From NCBI GenBank assembly GCA_001897535.1, contig MKTC01000020.1, positions 57,182 through 121,181 of the forward strand: DNA of 64,000 nt, read 5' to 3'. Under the pieces are notes generated by a model. It did not search any database. It saw nothing but the letters and a program-made list of their open reading frames with translations, and was not told the DNA's origin. The translations under genes were made by a program, and so were the position numbers. Each line of letters starts with the position of its first letter. Within the stretch, counting starts at the first letter, position 1. Of the stretch, positions 1 through 8,742 are shown piece after piece. Source of the stretch: Bacteroidetes bacterium 37-13 (GTDB lineage: Bacteria; Bacteroidota; Bacteroidia; Chitinophagales; LD1).

Positions 1-479
1 ACAAACTTTTGCAAACTTCCGCAACTGAAAAGAAAAATTTAGACCAATTTCAGCAACTGCTTCAAGATAAAACATCGTTACTTGCAGGGCATTCCGGAGT
101 TGGAAAATCTTCACTCATAAATAGTATTCAGCCTAAGCTGAAACTCAAAACACAAGCAGTTTCTTCCTTTAGTGGAAAAGGAATGCACACCACCACATTT
201 GCCGAAATGCACGCTTTAGATTTTGGCGGAAACATAATTGATACACCCGGCATTCGCGAGTTTGGCATAAGCGGATTTAAGCCTGAAGAAGTAAGCCACT
301 ATTTTATTGAAATGCTGCCATTTTTAGCACATTGCAAATTTCATAATTGCCTGCACGAAAACGAGCCGGAATGTGCAGTAAAGCAAGCAGTAATTGATGG
401 AAAAATTGACGAAGAGCGCTTTGGTTCCTACTTAGTTCTATTGGCAGATGTGCAGCAAGCACGAAAGCACTGGGAATAG
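1..479 (+). CDS. rsgA: Ribosome small-subunit-dependent GTPase A, 3' part only
   Basis: The open frame runs in from before the window, so only the C-terminal part is present. RsgA is a circularly permuted GTPase that checks late 30S subunit maturation. The G1 P-loop GHSGVGKSS is visible near position 90, followed by the G3 motif DTPGIREFG. The end carries the zinc-binding C...H...C cluster (CKFHNCLHENEPECAV) typical of the family's C-terminal domain. The G4 motif and the OB fold, which precede G1 in this permuted family, must lie upstream of base 1. An internal TTG at 9 is not a real start. The stop is 56 bases before the next gene, on the same strand. Confidence 0.93.
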   Translation, partial: KLLQTSATEKKNLDQFQQLLQDKTSLLAGHSGVGKSSLINSIQPKLKLKTQAVSSFSGKGMHTTTFAEMHALDFGGNIIDTPGIREFGISGFKPEEVSHYFIEMLPFLAHCKFHNCLHENEPECAVKQAVIDGKIDEERFGSYLVLLADVQQARKHWE

Positions 480-535
480 ATTTCAACCCAGATATTTCTT
501 CTCACAAATACATTAAAAACAATATCATTGTAAAA

Positions 536-2398
536 GTGAAAATCTTAGGTATCTCCGCTTTTTATCATGATTCAGCAGCAGCAGTTATTCATAACGGGAA
601 AATAATTTGCGCAGCACAAGAAGAGCGGTTTACACGCAAAAAACACGATGAAAGTTTTCCAATCAATGCTATTGAATTTTGCATTAAACAATCAGGCATT
701 TCAATTAGTGAATTTGATGCCATAGCATTTTACGATAAGCCATTATTAAAATTTGAGCGTTTATTGGAAACCTATTACGGCTTTGCACCAAAAGGCATAA
801 AATCTTTTGTTACCGCCATTCCTGTTTGGCTAAAAGAAAAACTTTTTTTAAAACGCTTAATGCACCAAGAACTTGCAAAAATAACTGGATACGATAAAAA
901 GAAAGTAAAATTTCTGTTTCCCGAACATCATCTTTCTCACGCTGCAAGTGCCTTTTATTCTTCACCGTTTCAAGATGCAGCAGTGCTCACTATTGATGGT
1001 GTTGGTGAATGGACAACCGCTTCCATTTGCCACGGCAATGGCAATAAACTCACTATTTTAAAAGAGCTTCACTTTCCAAATTCCTTGGGTTTATTGTATT
1101 CTGCATTCACTTATTTTCTTGGCTTTAAAGTAAATAGTGGTGAGTATAAACTTATGGGTTTAGCGCCATACGGCAACCCTGATTCTCCCGAAACAGAGAA
1201 GTATTTAAACCTTATACAAACTGAATTGGCAGACTTAAAAGAAGATGGTTCTTTATGGCTGAACCAAAGCTACTTTAGCTACGCCACCGATTTGCGCATG
1301 GTGAAAGATGCTGATTGGAAAAAACTCTTTGGCATTGCAAAAAGAAATGAGGGCGAAGAATTAACGCAACAGCATTGCAACTTGGCATTGGCAATTCAAC
1401 TTTTTACAGAAAAAGCAGTGCAGAAAATGGCGACTGAAGCCAAGCGCCTAACCGGCAGCGAAAACTTGTGTATGGCAGGTGGCGTGGCGCTAAATTGTGT
1501 AGCAAATGGCAAGCTCCTTCGTTCAGAAATTTTCAAAAATATATTTGTGCAGCCAGCCTCCGGAGATGCCGGTGGCGCTTTGGGTGCAGCACAAGCAGCC
1601 TATTTTATTTACTACAACAACGAGCGAAAAATAGTATCTGAAAACGATGCCATGCAAGGTTCGTTTTTAGGTCCCGAATTTTCTGATATTGAAACCAAGC
1701 AAACCATCAATAAATTTAATGCCATTGCAAAAGAGTTTCAGAATTTTGATGAATTAGCCGCTGCAACAGCAACCATAATTACCGAAGGAAATGTGGTTGG
1801 TTGGATGCAAGGCAAAATGGAATTTGGTCCGCGTGCATTAGGAAACAGAAGTATTTTAGGCGATGCGCGAAATCCTGAAATGCAGAAAAAACTTAACCTT
1901 AAAATTAAATACAGAGAAGGCTTTCGCCCATTTGCTCCGGCAGTTTTAGCAGAAGACAGTTCTAAGTATTTCGATATAAAAGCCGAATCGCCTTATATGC
2001 TTTTAGTAGCACCAATACAAGAAGCTATAAGAAACAAAATGCCTGAAAACTACCACGCGCTTTCTCTTTTAGAACGGCTTTATATTGAGCGAAGCAATTT
2101 ACCTGCCGTTACACATATTGATTTTAGCGCGCGTGTGCAAACCGTAAAAGCAGAAACCAACTTCCGCTTTTGGAAATTATTAGCTGCTTTTAAACAACAA
2201 ACCAATTGCAGTGTGCTGGTAAACACGAGTTTTAATGTGCGTGGCGAACCGCCTGTTTGCTCACCCGAAGATGCCTACCGCTGCTTTATGCGAACCGAAA
2301 TGGACTACCTGGTTATCGGCAATTTTTTATTCAGCAAAGCAGAGCAACCCGAATGGAAAGAAAAGGAAAACTGGAAAGAAGAATTTGTTTTGGACTAA
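536..2398 (+). CDS. NodU/CmcH-family carbamoyltransferase
   Basis: A 620-residue protein of the NodU/CmcH/TobZ family, which transfers a carbamoyl group from carbamoyl phosphate, through carbamoyl-adenylate, to a hydroxyl of a sugar or other small molecule. The N-terminal Kae1-like domain starts with ILGISAFYHDSAAA and contains EERFTRKKHD and the metal-binding EHHLSHAASAF. The C-terminal part shows EFGPRALGNRSILGDAR and VNTSFNVRGEP, both family signatures. The start is a GTG at 536, the only start near the conserved N-terminus. The next gene is an SxtJ-like membrane protein 9 bases downstream, a pairing also known from saxitoxin-like and polysaccharide loci. The substrate cannot be read from the sequence. 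Confidence 0.93.
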   Translation: MKILGISAFYHDSAAAVIHNGKIICAAQEERFTRKKHDESFPINAIEFCIKQSGISISEFDAIAFYDKPLLKFERLLETYYGFAPKGIKSFVTAIPVWLKEKLFLKRLMHQELAKITGYDKKKVKFLFPEHHLSHAASAFYSSPFQDAAVLTIDGVGEWTTASICHGNGNKLTILKELHFPNSLGLLYSAFTYFLGFKVNSGEYKLMGLAPYGNPDSPETEKYLNLIQTELADLKEDGSLWLNQSYFSYATDLRMVKDADWKKLFGIAKRNEGEELTQQHCNLALAIQLFTEKAVQKMATEAKRLTGSENLCMAGGVALNCVANGKLLRSEIFKNIFVQPASGDAGGALGAAQAAYFIYYNNERKIVSENDAMQGSFLGPEFSDIETKQTINKFNAIAKEFQNFDELAAATATIITEGNVVGWMQGKMEFGPRALGNRSILGDARNPEMQKKLNLKIKYREGFRPFAPAVLAEDSSKYFDIKAESPYMLLVAPIQEAIRNKMPENYHALSLLERLYIERSNLPAVTHIDFSARVQTVKAETNFRFWKLLAAFKQQTNCSVLVNTSFNVRGEPPVCSPEDAYRCFMRTEMDYLVIGNFLFSKAEQPEWKEKENWKEEFVLD

Positions 2399-2407
2399 TA
2401 CATTTTA

Positions 2408-2794
2408 ATGGAAAACACTATAATGGAACAAAATAAAGCCAAAGAAAAAGAAACAATACTCACACTTTGCACTGCCTTAATTATTATCTTTTTAATAAGC
2501 AAGGGTAAAAACATATATCTGTTAGAAGCCGCAGCAGTATTAGGCTTTATTGGAATGTTCTCAGATTTTTTGAGCGCCAAAATACATTGGGCATGGATGA
2601 AACTTGCCGAAGCGATGGGCTTTGTAATGAACAAAGTAATTCTTGGTATAGTCTTCTATATTTTCCTTACCCCAATTGCTTTACTTTCAAAATTGGCAGG
2701 TAAAAAAACCTTTGAGAAAAATAAGCAAGCACAAACTTTTTACGTTGAAAGAAACCACACTTACAGCAGTAGCGACTTAGAAAAACCTTGGTAA
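2408..2794 (+). CDS. SxtJ-like small membrane protein
   Basis: A 128-residue protein with hydrophobic segments at about residues 17-33, 37-53 and 76-95 and a polar C-terminal tail. Its length, the WAWMKLAEAMGFVMNKVILG core and its place directly behind a NodU-type carbamoyltransferase match the SxtJ family, whose members are found beside O-carbamoyltransferases. Its biochemical role is unknown; a membrane partner for the carbamoyltransferase is an inference from gene order. An in-frame ATG at 2426 is an alternative start. The short DUF5989 gene that often completes the trio was not found downstream. Confidence 0.75.
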   Translation: MENTIMEQNKAKEKETILTLCTALIIIFLISKGKNIYLLEAAAVLGFIGMFSDFLSAKIHWAWMKLAEAMGFVMNKVILGIVFYIFLTPIALLSKLAGKKTFEKNKQAQTFYVERNHTYSSSDLEKPW

Positions 2795-3071
2795 AACTTA
2801 TGTTCCTTTATAGGCCTACGCTTGCTATGCTTTTTGGAAAGTATCAAGTAGAAACAGTTCTATTTTATGTGTTAAAAACTTTAAAACAAGATAAAGAATG
2901 TTTAGCATTGTGCATTACTCAATAAAACCAATCTCTAATGAAACCAATATTTCAAATTCTTTGGGAATTTAAGGGGGGGCAAATAATAAAGACCTCATTT
3001 CACGTAATTTGTTTAATACCACCTAATTAAAATAAATGTCGAACTTCTAAAGTTTAGCATTAGGTTACAAT

Positions 3072-3079
3072 TACTTTTG
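3072..3079 (+). promoter_or_regulatory. Candidate Bacteroidota -7 promoter element
   Basis: TACTTTTG matches the TAnnTTTG -7 consensus exactly. No clean TTG lies 19-21 bases upstream, only TTTAG near 3053. Transcription would begin just before the hairpin at 3091. Confidence 0.4.
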
Positions 3080-3090
3080 TAAAACAAAAA

Positions 3091-3327
3091 CCTCGCAGCA
3101 GCAACTGCGAGGCAACCGAACAAGGAAGCTTTGCGCAGCTAATCCTTGCCGTACTTAATAAAAAGCATTACAAAACTAAAAAAATTAGGCGCAAAAGCAG
3201 TAAATATAATCTCAGGCTTAGCCCATTATGTGGATATCCTCTGCCTTTGTTTGCGGCAGTATAAGCAAACAAAAAACTGTTCTTTATATAACCCTGCCCA
3301 TATAAGGTTACAGTAAATTTAAGGGCA
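3091..3327 (+). ncRNA. Candidate structured leader or small RNA
   Basis: Several hairpins follow the promoter-like element. Stem 1 is CCTCGCAG (3091-3098) with CTGCGAGG (3105-3112). Stem 2 is CAAGGA (3121-3126) with TCCTTG (3143-3148), with an inner AGCT/AGCT pairing. A third stem is TTTGTTTGC (3246-3254) with GCAAACAAA (3265-3273). GGCAG (3255-3259), in the loop of that stem, can instead pair with CTGCC (3241-3245), so the two pairings may compete. Nearer the start codon, TAACC (3289-3293) pairs with GGTTA (3306-3310), and TGCCC (3295-3299) with GGGCA (3323-3327). I do not recognise a known RNA family. It could be a regulatory leader for the cargo gene or an independent RNA. Confidence 0.35.
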
Positions 3328-3343
3328 ACTAAACTAATAAATT

Positions 3344-5548
3344 ATGAAAAAGATTATCTCAATACTACTTTTAGTAATTTCTGTTTCATCTGCTTTTGCA
3401 GTTTATCAAATGCGCAATTGGACATTGCCGCCAAATAAAGTTTTTATGCAGTATGGGAATACTACACCTTCTGTAACTTCCATTACTGGAGCACCAAACA
3501 ATACTTATGTTGTTGCCAATGGTGCTTACGATGAAAACAATAATCTGCTGTTTTATGTAATAGATGACACGCTCAAAGATGCTTCAAGTAATTATGTAGG
3601 CATGATATCTAACTCTCCTATCTTAAAGGAAATTGTTATTGTGCCGGTGCCAGGCAAATGCCGCAAATACTATGTAATTGTAGGGTGTCCGGTTCCAATG
3701 AACTCATCCGAAGTTTTGGTTACAGTTGTAGATTGCAGTTCAGGCAGCCCCTCTATTCTATCCGGCCCAACACAGGCAGCTTTTTTTAATGGCGGAGGTA
3801 ATGTTCTTGGATTGGCAGCAAGTACAATAATAAGTGGATCCGGGAGCTCTGCTACCAGATACCTTTATATAATTTCTTATACCCAACTCCATCGGCTTAC
3901 AATTAGTTCAAGTGGCATAGACTCGTTAACTACGCTAACAAATTTCTATCCGGTTATAGGTGAGCCAACAGAGTTGGAGTTGCGGCATGATGGCGCAAAG
4001 TTAGCTTGGGGTAATTGCAACCGTGCAGAAGGCAAAGTTTATGAAATTCTTACAAGCAGCCCTTATACTTTGACTACATATACACTACCTCAACAAGGGG
4101 TGTGTGCCACTTCAAATCAAGACATTAGCGGTATTGAATATGATTTCTCGGGTAATTTATGGGTATCAGCAACATCCACATGCCCTGACAATAAAGGTAT
4201 TTACAAAATCACCACCACTACCACACCCTCTTATCTTCAATTAGCTAACACAGGCAGCTATGATAAAACCCAGTTAGAATTAAGTATCACCGACTACATT
4301 CTTGGCTTGAGCAACAGTGGTAGCTTTGGGTACATCAATCCCTCATCAAACACATTCAGCACCACCTCACTTAATATTCCTATTACTGTAAAAAGTAACG
4401 GTTCCGGCTTTATCGGTAATGTTTACTCCCTCCCCGACCAGATAGACCATGAGAACTATGCTTACTTTAATGGTATTGAACAAGGCATAGCAGATTTTAA
4501 AATCAATAATGTAATACCATATATCAATTGCTCTCCAATACAAGAGGTGTATAACTGCAATCCTATTGCCTTTACCAATCTGAGTACAGGCGCTACCTCA
4601 TACACGCTGGAAGTAACATCGGTAGATGGCAGTTGCAATGTTACGGGCGGCTTAAATTACAATTCGGGAACCATCACTACGCTGCCCACAGACCTGCGCT
4701 CCATGCCCGGCACAAACGGCACATGGCTGGGAAGCAACACGGGCAGATTCAGAGTAAGGTTAACTGCAAGCAATGGTTGCAGCACCACTTCAAAATTCGG
4801 TTACATACAGGTAAACGGAACACCCACTGCGGTTACTTCCTGTTACACTTATGTAAACAACACCACCTGCACGGGCAGCGGTATTAGCGGTGGTGTCAAT
4901 TGCGCTTCGGCTGTTTCTGTATGCCAGAACAATCCTAAAATAAAAGCGGATTGCAGTGGTGGACAATTTGTGCAGGGTTCTTACGATTTGGTGATTGATG
5001 AATATAACTCGTCTTGTGTTTTCATTCAAAATGTTGCCAACTCGCTTAATAACCCGCTTACATCCACTGCCGATTTGGTTTGTTTAAGCCTGAATGATTT
5101 CACTACAACTCCCGGGTATTTTTATACCAACTTTGCCAATCTCAGGTATAGGGTTGCATTAACTATCCGCAATGTTTGCAGTTCAAATACTACCACTACA
5201 TGGTTCATAGATAATGCCGGAGGTTGCAAAACCGATGGTGATGAACTAGGATATGAAGAAAGCATCAGTGCTGTTTTTGAAAACTCAACAGCAGCATTTG
5301 CACAGATATTTCCCAATCCTTCATCCGGCAATTCCACTTTGGAATTTAATTTAGATAAAGTGGGTAAGACGAACGTAACTTTCAGTGATATGCAGGGCAA
5401 GGTTATTTACCGCCACTCTGCAAACGCGATGAAAGAAGGAACGCAAAGTATAGCAATACCTTCGGCTGACTGGGCAGCAGGAGTTTATTTTTACCAACTC
5501 GCTGTTGGCGATGCGGTATTGCAAGGGAAAATGATTAAAACAGATTAA
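3344..5548 (+). CDS. Secreted protein with type A T9SS sorting domain
   Basis: A 734-residue exported protein of unknown function. It begins with a signal peptide (MKKIISILLLVISVSSAFA) and ends with a roughly 80-residue type A C-terminal sorting domain: IFPNPSSGNSTLEFNL, then a beta-rich stretch, then GVYFYQLAVGD and a final GKMIKTD. Such domains direct proteins through the outer membrane by the type IX system. Residues about 25-370 are rich in short beta-prone repeats, perhaps a propeller, with no catalytic motif I recognise. Residues about 400-620 are rich in Cys, Ser and Thr (for example NGCSTTSKFG), suggesting disulfide-stabilised beta domains. A strong terminator follows. Confidence 0.85.
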   Translation: MKKIISILLLVISVSSAFAVYQMRNWTLPPNKVFMQYGNTTPSVTSITGAPNNTYVVANGAYDENNNLLFYVIDDTLKDASSNYVGMISNSPILKEIVIVPVPGKCRKYYVIVGCPVPMNSSEVLVTVVDCSSGSPSILSGPTQAAFFNGGGNVLGLAASTIISGSGSSATRYLYIISYTQLHRLTISSSGIDSLTTLTNFYPVIGEPTELELRHDGAKLAWGNCNRAEGKVYEILTSSPYTLTTYTLPQQGVCATSNQDISGIEYDFSGNLWVSATSTCPDNKGIYKITTTTTPSYLQLANTGSYDKTQLELSITDYILGLSNSGSFGYINPSSNTFSTTSLNIPITVKSNGSGFIGNVYSLPDQIDHENYAYFNGIEQGIADFKINNVIPYINCSPIQEVYNCNPIAFTNLSTGATSYTLEVTSVDGSCNVTGGLNYNSGTITTLPTDLRSMPGTNGTWLGSNTGRFRVRLTASNGCSTTSKFGYIQVNGTPTAVTSCYTYVNNTTCTGSGISGGVNCASAVSVCQNNPKIKADCSGGQFVQGSYDLVIDEYNSSCVFIQNVANSLNNPLTSTADLVCLSLNDFTTTPGYFYTNFANLRYRVALTIRNVCSSNTTTTWFIDNAGGCKTDGDELGYEESISAVFENSTAAFAQIFPNPSSGNSTLEFNLDKVGKTNVTFSDMQGKVIYRHSANAMKEGTQSIAIPSADWAAGVYFYQLAVGDAVLQGKMIKTD

Positions 5549-5558
5549 ACCATTCAAC

Positions 5559-5602
5559 ACGCATGAGCGGAGGCAATATGCGCCACGCTCATGCGTTTTT
5601 TT
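5559..5602 (+). terminator. Rho-independent terminator
   Basis: An 11-base-pair perfect stem, ACGCATGAGCG (5559-5569) with CGCTCATGCGT (5586-5596), a 16-base loop and a run of T from 5596 to 5602. It lies 10 bases after the stop of the type A cargo gene and separates it from the following type B cargo gene. Confidence 0.88.
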
Positions 5603-5612
5603 AGTTCAATAG

Positions 5613-7484
5613 ATGAAAAAACTGAAACTGTTTTCATTAGTTGTAATAGTAATACTCAACTGTATTTGTAAAAATACTTATGCTCAAAATTTAGTCCTCA
5701 ATCCAAGCTTTGAAGATTATGATACTTGTATCCTTACCCAAATAGGCTATGGATACCCGATTATAAATAATTGGGTAAATCCTACACAAGGTACGCCAGA
5801 TTATTTTAATTTTTGTTCATCCAACCCCAATTGTCGTCCTGTTGCTAATGTTTTTGGTAGTCAAACACCCAAGTTCGGTAACGGATTTTCTGGGATTTCA
5901 GTTTTTAGCCTTAATCAATCTGGCACAAACCCATCAAGTGAATATATCCAAGGTAAAATGAATAACAAGCTAGTTAAGGATAGCATTTATTGTGTTAAAT
6001 TTTATTTGAGTTTGGCAGACAATCGCAAGTTATCAATTGATAGAGTTGGAATCTGTTTTACAAATACTCAAGCTATAAGCAATACTTTTTTTTTCCCATT
6101 TACATCTAATATTGAATCAGAACTAAACTACTTCTTCACTGATACAGTAGGTTGGATGTTATGCCAAGGTATCTATAGAGCTAAAGGAGGTGAGCAATTT
6201 ATTACACTTGGTAATTTTAATTCCTTCTCAAATACCAATTCAGTTTTATCAGGCACACCAATAGGCGATTTTAGAGACAGTATTTCTTACTATTACATAG
6301 ACGATGTATCAGTAGAAATGCTGCCTTCTTACATAGCCTCATTGGATTTGGGCAGCGATTCGATTTTATGCGATACAATAGGCTTTACAAAAATATTAAG
6401 CGTACCGCAAGTGTATGATTCGGTGCGGTGGAACACAGGCGCAACAACTTTTAATATTACAGTTTCAACCATCGGCACATACAGCATAATTGCTTACTAT
6501 GGCGAATGTGCGGTGAAAGACACAGTTGCTTTTTCACTTTTCAATTCAGGTATTCAGCTTGCGCCAATCAGCGACACAGCCGTTTGCAAAGCAAACACGC
6601 CTGTCCGTTTCAGCGTTGCAAACGGTTTTGATACTTACTTATGGAGCAATGGCGATACAAGCAGCTATACAGATATTTCACAGCCGGGAATTTATTTTGT
6701 TCAGGCAGGCAATCAATGTTTCAGCTATGCAGATACATTTACCGTTACGATTTTTGAAATGCCACCGCCACCGCTCACAGCAGATACCGCTTTGTGCGAA
6801 GGTGCACCCGAACCATTGGCAACTGCCGTTGGCGAAAACCTACAGTGGTACGCAAATACATCTGATACTTCGTTGCTGCCCAATACTCCCACAATAAAAA
6901 CAAACACGCTTAATGAACAATATTTTTTTGTTTCACAAACAATTAACGGTTGCAAAAGTGCGAAAGCAACATTTACCACCCGCATCAATGCTTTGCCGCA
7001 AATGGATTTAGGCAGCAGCATACGCGCCTGTGAAGGAAAATTTATTGAACTGGCAGCAACAAAAAACCTTGTTGCAAGCTATTTGTGGAGCAATGGCGAC
7101 ACAACAGATGCGATAATGGTGAGTGCAGACGGAACGTTCTCTTGCACGGTTACAAATGCCTGTGGCAGCGCGGAGGATGCCGTTGAAATTGTATTTGTTG
7201 ATTGCAGCAACTGCCTGTATGTGCCGAATGTTTTTTCGCCAAACAATGACGGCAGCAATGATTTTTTTCAGGTTTATTCCAACTGTCCTTTAGTAAGTTT
7301 CAGGCTTAAAATATTCAACCGTTGGGGCGAAAAAGTTTTTGAAGCAACAAATGAGAATAACAGATGGGACGGTTATTACAAAGGAATATTACAAGAGGCT
7401 GGCATTTATATTTACACATTATCGCTCACCAACGAGCTGGGGCAAACATCTAACGCAAAAGGCAGCATTACTTTAGTGAGATAA
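5613..7484 (+). CDS. Secreted protein with type B (gliding motility-associated) C-terminal domain
   Basis: A 623-residue exported protein. The signal peptide covers about residues 1-24 (ends ICKNTYA). The N-terminal third (NLVLNPSFEDYDTC onward) looks like a carbohydrate-binding-type jelly roll often seen in Bacteroidota surface proteins. The middle holds repeated PKD/Ig-like segments, each with a version of YLWSNGDT (about residues 342 and 490). The last 90 residues, from VPNVFSPNNDGSNDFF through FNRWGEKVFEA to GSITLVR, form the type B sorting domain. It starts 10 bases after the preceding terminator and overlaps the convergent DUF4105 gene by 17 bases. Confidence 0.87.
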   Translation: MKKLKLFSLVVIVILNCICKNTYAQNLVLNPSFEDYDTCILTQIGYGYPIINNWVNPTQGTPDYFNFCSSNPNCRPVANVFGSQTPKFGNGFSGISVFSLNQSGTNPSSEYIQGKMNNKLVKDSIYCVKFYLSLADNRKLSIDRVGICFTNTQAISNTFFFPFTSNIESELNYFFTDTVGWMLCQGIYRAKGGEQFITLGNFNSFSNTNSVLSGTPIGDFRDSISYYYIDDVSVEMLPSYIASLDLGSDSILCDTIGFTKILSVPQVYDSVRWNTGATTFNITVSTIGTYSIIAYYGECAVKDTVAFSLFNSGIQLAPISDTAVCKANTPVRFSVANGFDTYLWSNGDTSSYTDISQPGIYFVQAGNQCFSYADTFTVTIFEMPPPPLTADTALCEGAPEPLATAVGENLQWYANTSDTSLLPNTPTIKTNTLNEQYFFVSQTINGCKSAKATFTTRINALPQMDLGSSIRACEGKFIELAATKNLVASYLWSNGDTTDAIMVSADGTFSCTVTNACGSAEDAVEIVFVDCSNCLYVPNVFSPNNDGSNDFFQVYSNCPLVSFRLKIFNRWGEKVFEATNENNRWDGYYKGILQEAGIYIYTLSLTNELGQTSNAKGSITLVR

Positions 7485-8628
7485 GTTTTTTTGAACTCCA
7501 AAACAAAAAACAACCTGTTGCGAAAATCCAAAATTTTAAAGCAGGATAAAATTCCTGCGGGCTGAAAAACGTAAATAAACCAACAAGTATCAGCCATGCT
7601 CCGTAATATTTTGTGTATCTCAATACCAATCTGTTGCGAGTAAATATTAACGCAAGTGCCAACAATACATTAAAAGGTAAAGCCCAAAGCAGATTTAGGT
7701 TATTCGCGGAAAGTGTATGTGTTGTGAAAAACCATAGATAGCACAACAAGCACCCGATAATACCTGTAAGCATAAGCATCACGCCAATTGATAAAACATA
7801 CAATTTTTTCTTGTCTAAAAAGCAAGTGCAAAACACCAAAAGTAATGCTGCGGAAATAACAAAAACGGGTTGAGTCAATACACTGCTTTTTATGTATGTT
7901 GCAGCACCTTTCAAAATTACTCTTTCACTTCCTGCAATTATCTTGCTGCCGTCATTTGAAGCGAGCATTGCCTTCTTTAAATATTCAGGTAAAAAAGTTG
8001 CTTGTTTAGCAGAAACCGGCATATCACTTTTAAGCCCAAGTAACAGATAAAATGTAAATTTCATCCACGGCATTTCGTTTAAATGTTCATTTAATAATTG
8101 TCGGATAGTTTTCTGGCTGTTGCAGTAATCCAGTTGTATTTTATTGACAGGCTTCGTTTCCAATACATCTCTTAACCTTGTAGCGCAGTTATTATTTAAA
8201 AAATTATAGGAATATGCGGCATTTTCAGATTCTGCGTTCCACATCAGGAAATTAAAAATCTGTTGCTTATCGTTTTGAGACAACAACAAAGGTATTTCTG
8301 TTACTTCCCTGCCCTCTTCAATATAGCCTGTAACAAAATCCTGCATCCGCTCAATTACCAAATAAAAATTCAGATTGTTACTTAGAAAATTTACATAAAA
8401 CTCTTGCACACTGGAATTGAATGCGCCATAATTAAAAACAACATCAAATTTGTTTATGCTATCGGTAAATCGCAATGCACTATGCCCAAAAGCAGAATAA
8501 GGCTTACTTCCTGATTTACAATTTATGAAGCTAACTTTCGCAGAATTGCTGAGAAGCCATTCTGCTTTACATAAGTTACAAGATAATAGCAGAAAACAAA
8601 CCAACAATAATATTGTAGTACTTTTCAT
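7468..8628 (-). CDS. DUF4105 (Lnb N-terminal-like) membrane protein
   Basis: A 386-residue protein with a signal peptide (about residues 1-22), a periplasmic DUF4105 domain and several C-terminal membrane segments. The DUF4105 hallmarks are SAFGHSALRFTD and VVFNYGAFN near residues 45-70, then NFLNNNCATRLRDV, which carries the conserved Asn-Cys-Ala. The family resembles the N-terminal domain of the lipoprotein intramolecular transacylase Lnb, whose Cys and His residues are essential. A role in lipoprotein or lipid processing is therefore possible but unproven here. From residue about 255 there are five hydrophobic helices. The 3' end overlaps the convergent cargo gene. Confidence 0.8.
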   Translation of the reverse strand: MKSTTILLLVCFLLLSCNLCKAEWLLSNSAKVSFINCKSGSKPYSAFGHSALRFTDSINKFDVVFNYGAFNSSVQEFYVNFLSNNLNFYLVIERMQDFVTGYIEEGREVTEIPLLLSQNDKQQIFNFLMWNAESENAAYSYNFLNNNCATRLRDVLETKPVNKIQLDYCNSQKTIRQLLNEHLNEMPWMKFTFYLLLGLKSDMPVSAKQATFLPEYLKKAMLASNDGSKIIAGSERVILKGAATYIKSSVLTQPVFVISAALLLVFCTCFLDKKKLYVLSIGVMLMLTGIIGCLLCYLWFFTTHTLSANNLNLLWALPFNVLLALALIFTRNRLVLRYTKYYGAWLILVGLFTFFSPQEFYPALKFWIFATGCFLFWSSKKLISLK

Positions 8629-8742
8629 TTACTCATTGTACATAGCTAATTGCCTAAAAAATCACGAATAATCTTCTACTTGTTTCTAACAATCACAAGG
8701 TTCATAATACCATTACAAAAGCACTGGTAAACTCCCTACGTC

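Larger units (their letters stand above)
2795..3343. other. 549-base gene-free region with promoter and hairpin series
   Basis: No credible coding frame. The first 270 bases show no recognisable signal. From 3072 there is a TAnnTTTG promoter element followed by hairpins up to the start of the T9SS cargo gene at 3344 (listed separately). If the promoter is used, the downstream gene has an untranslated leader of about 255 bases, which is long for this phylum. Confidence 0.6.
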
